The notes under the pieces are model-generated. The model worked only from the letters and a program-made list of their open reading frames with translations. It was not told the DNA's origin and did no database searches. This document shows, one piece after another, positions 59,966-64,000 of a stretch of 64,000 nt of DNA. Both the position numbers and the translations under genes were made by a program. The DNA comes from Ardenticatenales bacterium (GTDB taxonomy: Bacteria; Chloroflexota; Anaerolineae; Promineifilales; Promineifilaceae): the NCBI GenBank assembly GCA_020634515.1, contig JACKBL010000005.1, forward strand, positions 62,001 through 126,000, read 5' to 3'. Numbering within the stretch: the first letter of the stretch is position 1; each line of letters opens with the position of its first letter.

Positions 59966-61714
59966 ATGTTAAGGGATCAATGGATTTCAGTTTTTGATGC
60001 TATCTCAATTCATGATTACACGATAGCAATAGATGATACCATTGTCGTCTCTGTTTGGGGGGACAGAGGTTCTTACTGGTTGCATAGTCTTGAGCCAAAT
60101 GGCCAATTGAAACCCATCTGCCCGTCAGTTTCCACTTATCAGATTTCTCCTGTTGCCTGTGGGTCGCGAATTGCTTTCGTAGCTCAGGCGCCTGAATATA
60201 ACAACTTTTATAGAGTCCATGTCTATGATTTTGGTGATGAGAAAGTAGTCGACCTCCCGGTCTCCCCTTTGCCGGAAAGTCGAATTCGTAGCCTACTCTG
60301 GGAAGATGAGAACCACATACTGACCGTAGATACTGATATAGCAAAAAGCGCAAGTCTGGTGCGGGTACATGTTGGCGAAGAAGACCCTGAGCAAATCGCG
60401 ATGCTCCCAGGAGGGGAACACTGGGTTGATCCCCACCCAGCCATCCGTGCGGATGGGGCTATCTTGTTCGTCATAGGTAGTGCTCAGGGAAGACAACTTA
60501 TGTTGCTCGACCCTCTAAAAGAAACAGCGGAGTTGCTTTTAAGGGGCAATAAGAGTGCAGAGCCTTTGTCTGCTTGTTGGAGTCCGTGTGGTGAACGTGT
60601 GCTTGCACTGGTGCGCCGCACACGGAAGTTAGAAGCAGTCTTGCTCGATCTGTCTAATGGCAAGATGGTTGTGTTAAAGCTGCCGAGCTTACAAGGTCTA
60701 CCCGTCTGGCATCCTGATGGTCAGCGTCTTGTTGTAACTGTAGATGAATGGCCAATGACCAGGATCGCAATACACGATCTAGAGAACCAACAGTTGACTT
60801 ATCTTCCTTTACCAGAAGGAATAATGGCGAACAATGTACAGTGGCACAACGATAGATGCTACTTCACGGCCTATTCAGGAAACTATCCGACATCCCTTTG
60901 GTGCTGGCAAGGATCGAATGGAGAGGTACTTCCTGTCATCGGGTCAAAAAAGGTTTCTGGTGTATCAGACCCAAGAGTCCTTGTGATACCTGCACGTACT
61001 GGAAACTTCGATATTCCTTGCTTGATGTATGAGCCGACAAACGGCGACGCCAGCTCGGGGACAGTTCTAATGTTACACGGAGGACCGTCCACTTCCTGGC
61101 GCATCGGTTGGAGCCCGTTTGTGGCAGCCCTTGTTTTAGCGGGTTTTCGTGTGGTACTCGTAAACACCCGTGGGAGCGCCTTTACGGCATGGCCTTTACC
61201 AACAGTTTCGCCTGGTTCCTTCGGAGAATCAGAAATGCACGATATCGGAGATTGCATAGAACAACTCACCTGTTGGGGCATGATTGTACCCGGTAGAGTG
61301 GCAATTATGGGACATAGTTATGGCGCCTTCATTGCCTACAGAGCAACGCTATGCTTCCCGCAACAAGTAGCAGCCGCCATACTCACGAGCGGTTACTTGA
61401 GGCCTGAGGACTTGCTATGGAGTAAGGATCCACAGGTGCGGGAGTTTTATAACTATGCTTTTCGAGATGGAGTAGCACAGACCGACGACAAGACGGTAAT
61501 ACATGCGCCTTGCCCCTTGCTGATGGTACATGGTGAATACGATTTTCAAATCCCTGCACAGGTAGCCGTGGGAAACATGAACAGATTACCTGGAGAGCAA
61601 CATCAATTGCTGCTCTTATCTGGCGAAAGTCATGCTTTCAGACGTAAAGACAATGTCTTGGATTGGACAGCCGAAGCTATTCAGTTTTTGTGTAAACATC
61701 TCCCCGGAAGATAA
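59966..61714 (+). CDS. S9 prolyl-oligopeptidase/acylaminoacyl-peptidase-like enzyme
   Basis: A 582-residue serine peptidase. The N-terminal 330 residues form a beta-propeller-like domain (SACWSPCGERVLALV, PVWHPDGQRLVVTVD). The C-terminal alpha/beta hydrolase has LMLHGGPSTSW as oxyanion-region motif, nucleophile GHSYGAFIAY (about residue 450), acid in HGEYDFQIP and His in GESHAF. There is no signal peptide, so it acts in the cytoplasm. In this cluster it may remove the leader, trim the product, or inactivate the peptide for self-immunity. It starts 1 bp after the exporter and ends 2 bp before the halogenase gene. Confidence 0.9.
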   Translation: MLRDQWISVFDAISIHDYTIAIDDTIVVSVWGDRGSYWLHSLEPNGQLKPICPSVSTYQISPVACGSRIAFVAQAPEYNNFYRVHVYDFGDEKVVDLPVSPLPESRIRSLLWEDENHILTVDTDIAKSASLVRVHVGEEDPEQIAMLPGGEHWVDPHPAIRADGAILFVIGSAQGRQLMLLDPLKETAELLLRGNKSAEPLSACWSPCGERVLALVRRTRKLEAVLLDLSNGKMVVLKLPSLQGLPVWHPDGQRLVVTVDEWPMTRIAIHDLENQQLTYLPLPEGIMANNVQWHNDRCYFTAYSGNYPTSLWCWQGSNGEVLPVIGSKKVSGVSDPRVLVIPARTGNFDIPCLMYEPTNGDASSGTVLMLHGGPSTSWRIGWSPFVAALVLAGFRVVLVNTRGSAFTAWPLPTVSPGSFGESEMHDIGDCIEQLTCWGMIVPGRVAIMGHSYGAFIAYRATLCFPQQVAAAILTSGYLRPEDLLWSKDPQVREFYNYAFRDGVAQTDDKTVIHAPCPLLMVHGEYDFQIPAQVAVGNMNRLPGEQHQLLLLSGESHAFRRKDNVLDWTAEAIQFLCKHLPGR

Positions 61715-61716
61715 AA

Positions 61717-63381
61717 ATGCAAAAGGCAATCGCAGGTAATTATGAAGTTATCGTAATTGGTGGTGGCCCTGCTGGCTCCAGTACAGCCACTTGGTTGGCT
61801 CAGCAGGGCCGGCGAGTATTGCTTCTGGAAGGAAAACGATTTCCCCGCCATCATATTGGTGAATCATTGCTTGCAATCTCGATTCCCTTGTTAAAGGAGT
61901 TGGGGGTTGAGCCAAAGCTCCAGGCAGCCGGTTTCTTGAATAAACAAGGCGCACTGTTTATTTGGGGTGAAACCAAAAATATACAAGAATTGAAAATGTC
62001 TTACCCTGGTTATGCATACCAGGTAGTTCGCTCCCATTTTGATCAGTTGTTATTAGATCAGGCTAGGGATCAGGGTGTCACGGTACTACAATCACACTGG
62101 GTTAGGCAATTGCTTTACGATGATGGGCGTGTTTGTGGTGTAAAGGTGTGCACTAAACACGGAAAGACGCACGAACTTCATTGTCGTTTTGTCGTCGATG
62201 CCAGTGGATTGGCGAAGTTTATCCCACGCCAACTAGGATTACCTCTTGAGCAAGATGGTCCCAAGCGTGTTGCACTTAGTGCCTATTACAGAAGAGCTTT
62301 GCGCCCGGCCCCACCGTATAGAAATCATATTCTAAGTGAGGCCGTACAAGACGGATGGCTTTGGTTTATTCCCCTTTCAGAAGACATTACAAGCGTTGGT
62401 TTTGTCAGTGATGCCGAAATTCTAACCTCCAATCCACAAGAGGTGTTGGAAGAACAGATTGCTACCGGCACACTGGTAAGAAAGATGTTGGAACCGGCGC
62501 TACTAGAGAGAGATGTTACTATATTGAATTACACCAATCACATAGTATCTGCCCCTCTTTGGGGTAATGGCTATGTACTTGTAGGAGACACAGCCTTTTT
62601 TGTCGATCCACTATTCTCTACGGGTGTTCATAGTGCACTTTATACAGCTAGTCTGGCATCGGCCGCTCTTGCCTCGGTTCTAACAAGCCAGGTGTCGGAA
62701 GAAGAGGCATGCACCTGGTATGAGTGGAAAACGCGCAAGTACTATGGGCGCATCAACACGACAATCAATCTCTTATACAGCCTACATCCAGATGATACAC
62801 CTTTCTGGCGGCGACGTAATCAGGAGCAAATAACCGAAGAAAGAGCACGCCTCATTGTCAGGGAGTTAGGCCCAGAAGGTATTTCATTTTTTGCAAACGC
62901 TGTCCGTGTTGGCAACCTCTCACTACCTGAGTCTATTGCAAGACGTATATCAGAATTTACACCACAGGCTAACGGGCTTGTACCGATTATGACAAATCAG
63001 GTGGTTCAGTTAGCACCAGAAATAAGGTTTGCGACGAATTGGATGCGTTATCAGGGAAGATTGGTACCATCCTTTACCTTGATCCATACGCGCAACCGTG
63101 TGCTTCAGGTTGAATACCCTTTACACAGCTTTCGTGCTCGCTTATTGCAGGTTCTGGATGGTCAACGCGACTTGGCGGCTGGGATAGAGGCAGTTGCCCA
63201 ATCCGGGTATGTGCCAACGACAAAAGACAGGCGCGAGGCGGGTATTTTTCTGACCGCACTGGCCAAAACAGGCTTATTACAGGTAAAATCGGTCGTGCCC
63301 CGGCAAATGCTAAGCCAGGATGGTCTTTCCAATGAGGTAAGAGATTATGAAGGTCCAGTACTATACACTGAGTCGTCATAG
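61717..63381 (+). CDS. Flavin-dependent halogenase-like protein
   Basis: A 554-residue flavoprotein. The FAD motif is VIVIGGGPAGSSTATWLA (residues 10-27), followed by HHIGESLL. The motif WLWFIP (about residues 213-218) matches the WxWxIP signature of flavin-dependent halogenases. VLVGDTAFFVDPLFSTGVH is the usual second FAD stretch. The C-terminal 150 residues form an extra domain with a PqqD/winged-helix flavour (LLQVLDGQRDLAAGIEAV), possibly for carrier or leader binding. It would use FADH2, O2 and halide to halogenate an aromatic residue such as Tyr. A partner flavin reductase is not in the window. Related geranylgeranyl-reductase-type oxidoreductases are the alternative. Confidence 0.8.
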   Translation: MQKAIAGNYEVIVIGGGPAGSSTATWLAQQGRRVLLLEGKRFPRHHIGESLLAISIPLLKELGVEPKLQAAGFLNKQGALFIWGETKNIQELKMSYPGYAYQVVRSHFDQLLLDQARDQGVTVLQSHWVRQLLYDDGRVCGVKVCTKHGKTHELHCRFVVDASGLAKFIPRQLGLPLEQDGPKRVALSAYYRRALRPAPPYRNHILSEAVQDGWLWFIPLSEDITSVGFVSDAEILTSNPQEVLEEQIATGTLVRKMLEPALLERDVTILNYTNHIVSAPLWGNGYVLVGDTAFFVDPLFSTGVHSALYTASLASAALASVLTSQVSEEEACTWYEWKTRKYYGRINTTINLLYSLHPDDTPFWRRRNQEQITEERARLIVRELGPEGISFFANAVRVGNLSLPESIARRISEFTPQANGLVPIMTNQVVQLAPEIRFATNWMRYQGRLVPSFTLIHTRNRVLQVEYPLHSFRARLLQVLDGQRDLAAGIEAVAQSGYVPTTKDRREAGIFLTALAKTGLLQVKSVVPRQMLSQDGLSNEVRDYEGPVLYTESS

Positions 63382-64000
63382 CAGGAAGACGTTAGAGCCT
63401 GATACGTTTCATCGCATGCCACATGAGCAAACAAACTGGCCTTTTAGTGCCTGGTTACTACGACCTTATTTGAACTTGACCCCTTATGAACAAGGCCCCA
63501 TACATTCGCGTGGTATAGATGCTGCTTACAGGCAGCTAACTGACATCGAAATGACGGTTTTACCACTACAATCTCATCCTTCCTGCGTTCTCCGCCAAAC
63601 AATAATAAGGGAAAACGACCTAGATCAATTCACAGTACAACATCCAAGAGAACTACCTGACCAGCTACGGACAGACCGTTGGCAGTATCTTGTTGAATGC
63701 ATAGAGGCATATCCAGATTTGTGTCCCGAGCAGCAGATTCGACTGGTCACGTTGCTTGCACGTCTAGGATTCTATCATCTTATCATAGACCTTATACCTC
63801 CCGACATTAATGACCGGATTAGTCAGGACACATATAGCGCACGTATGGCTGCCAAACGGTGTATCGCTGTCCACAAATTAACTCCTGGCAAGCAAATTTA
63901 TGTAGACATCTTAAGAGAAATTGCCCTTAGTGCGCCTGGGGATCATCACGTTCGTCTGTTAGCAGCAACAGCGCTGATCGTCTTTTTTGGCAGAAAGCGG
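63347..64000 (+). CDS. Unknown protein, C terminus beyond window
   Basis: The ATG at 63347 has GAGG about 9 nt upstream and overlaps the halogenase gene by 35 bp, so it is translationally coupled. The visible 218 residues start MKVQYYTLSRHSRKTLEPDT. They include a Trp/Pro-rich segment (NWPFSAWLLRPYLNLTPYEQ) and a helical part near the end (LLAATALIVFFGRKR). I recognise no family. The position suggests a further tailoring or accessory role in the peptide pathway. Confidence 0.7.
   Translation, partial: MKVQYYTLSRHSRKTLEPDTFHRMPHEQTNWPFSAWLLRPYLNLTPYEQGPIHSRGIDAAYRQLTDIEMTVLPLQSHPSCVLRQTIIRENDLDQFTVQHPRELPDQLRTDRWQYLVECIEAYPDLCPEQQIRLVTLLARLGFYHLIIDLIPPDINDRISQDTYSARMAAKRCIAVHKLTPGKQIYVDILREIALSAPGDHHVRLLAATALIVFFGRKR

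Overview
The window looks like a GC-rich chromosome segment of a free-living, probably Chloroflexota (Anaerolineae/Caldilineae-like) bacterium. This is inferred from gene content: many lipoproteins with Pro/Thr-rich linkers, VanW and LysM/M23 wall proteins, a MecA_N-type penicillin-binding protein, a RamB-like regulator beside a glyoxylate shunt, and a multihaem cytochrome. No rRNA or taxonomic marker settles the assignment. One 8-bp palindrome, TGCCGGCA, occurs about 50 times between 0.7 and 51.1 kb and never in the last 12.9 kb. That splits the window into a native backbone (1 to about 51.6 kb) and an AT-richer, apparently acquired island (about 52 to 64 kb).

Backbone, left to right: a truncated multihaem cytochrome c; an ECF sigma factor with its overlapping membrane anti-sigma-like partner; an ABC-2 exporter pair; two unknown proteins; a secreted phospholipase-D-like protein; a VanW protein; a PEBP-YHYH lipoprotein; a small membrane protein; an esterase plus two different ATP-grasp ligases (a candidate peptide or amide-forming cluster); a second ABC-2 exporter with a clear promoter and operator; and, on the minus strand, a lipid kinase, a glycerophosphodiesterase, an AAA ATPase, pyruvate kinase, an unknown protein, a Rossmann protein, thiolase, RecO, cytidine deaminase and a GlmU-like uridylyltransferase. 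tRNA-Gln(TTG), a DM13 protein, an M14-like/propeller/M23 fusion, a GNAT acetyltransferase, a RamB-like regulator, two LysM-M23 lipoproteins, an FGE-fold lipoprotein and a secreted protein follow. Then come malate synthase and isocitrate lyase, an HD hydrolase, a PBP2-type transpeptidase and a thioredoxin-NHL lipoprotein. The RamB-like gene and malate synthase share a palindrome of form AGCGAA-N2-TTCGYT at their promoters, suggesting a local acetate/glyoxylate regulon.

The island reads as a ribosomally synthesised peptide (RiPP-like) cluster. It holds two HExxH-type putative peptide hydroxylases, a ThiF/E1-like enzyme with an N-terminal leader-binding-like domain, a 49-residue candidate precursor peptide enclosed by a 30-bp inverted repeat, an MFS exporter, an S9 prolyl-oligopeptidase-like enzyme, a flavin-dependent halogenase, and an unknown protein running off the end. 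An IS1634-like element (17-bp terminal repeats, 6-bp target duplication) has inserted into the 3' end of the second hydroxylase gene. Removing it in silico restores a longer, paralog-like C terminus and an ATGA overlap with the ThiF gene.

Intergenic spaces are rich in dispersed structured repeats. Two families show compensatory base changes between copies, so their hairpins are under selection or are copied as structured elements.
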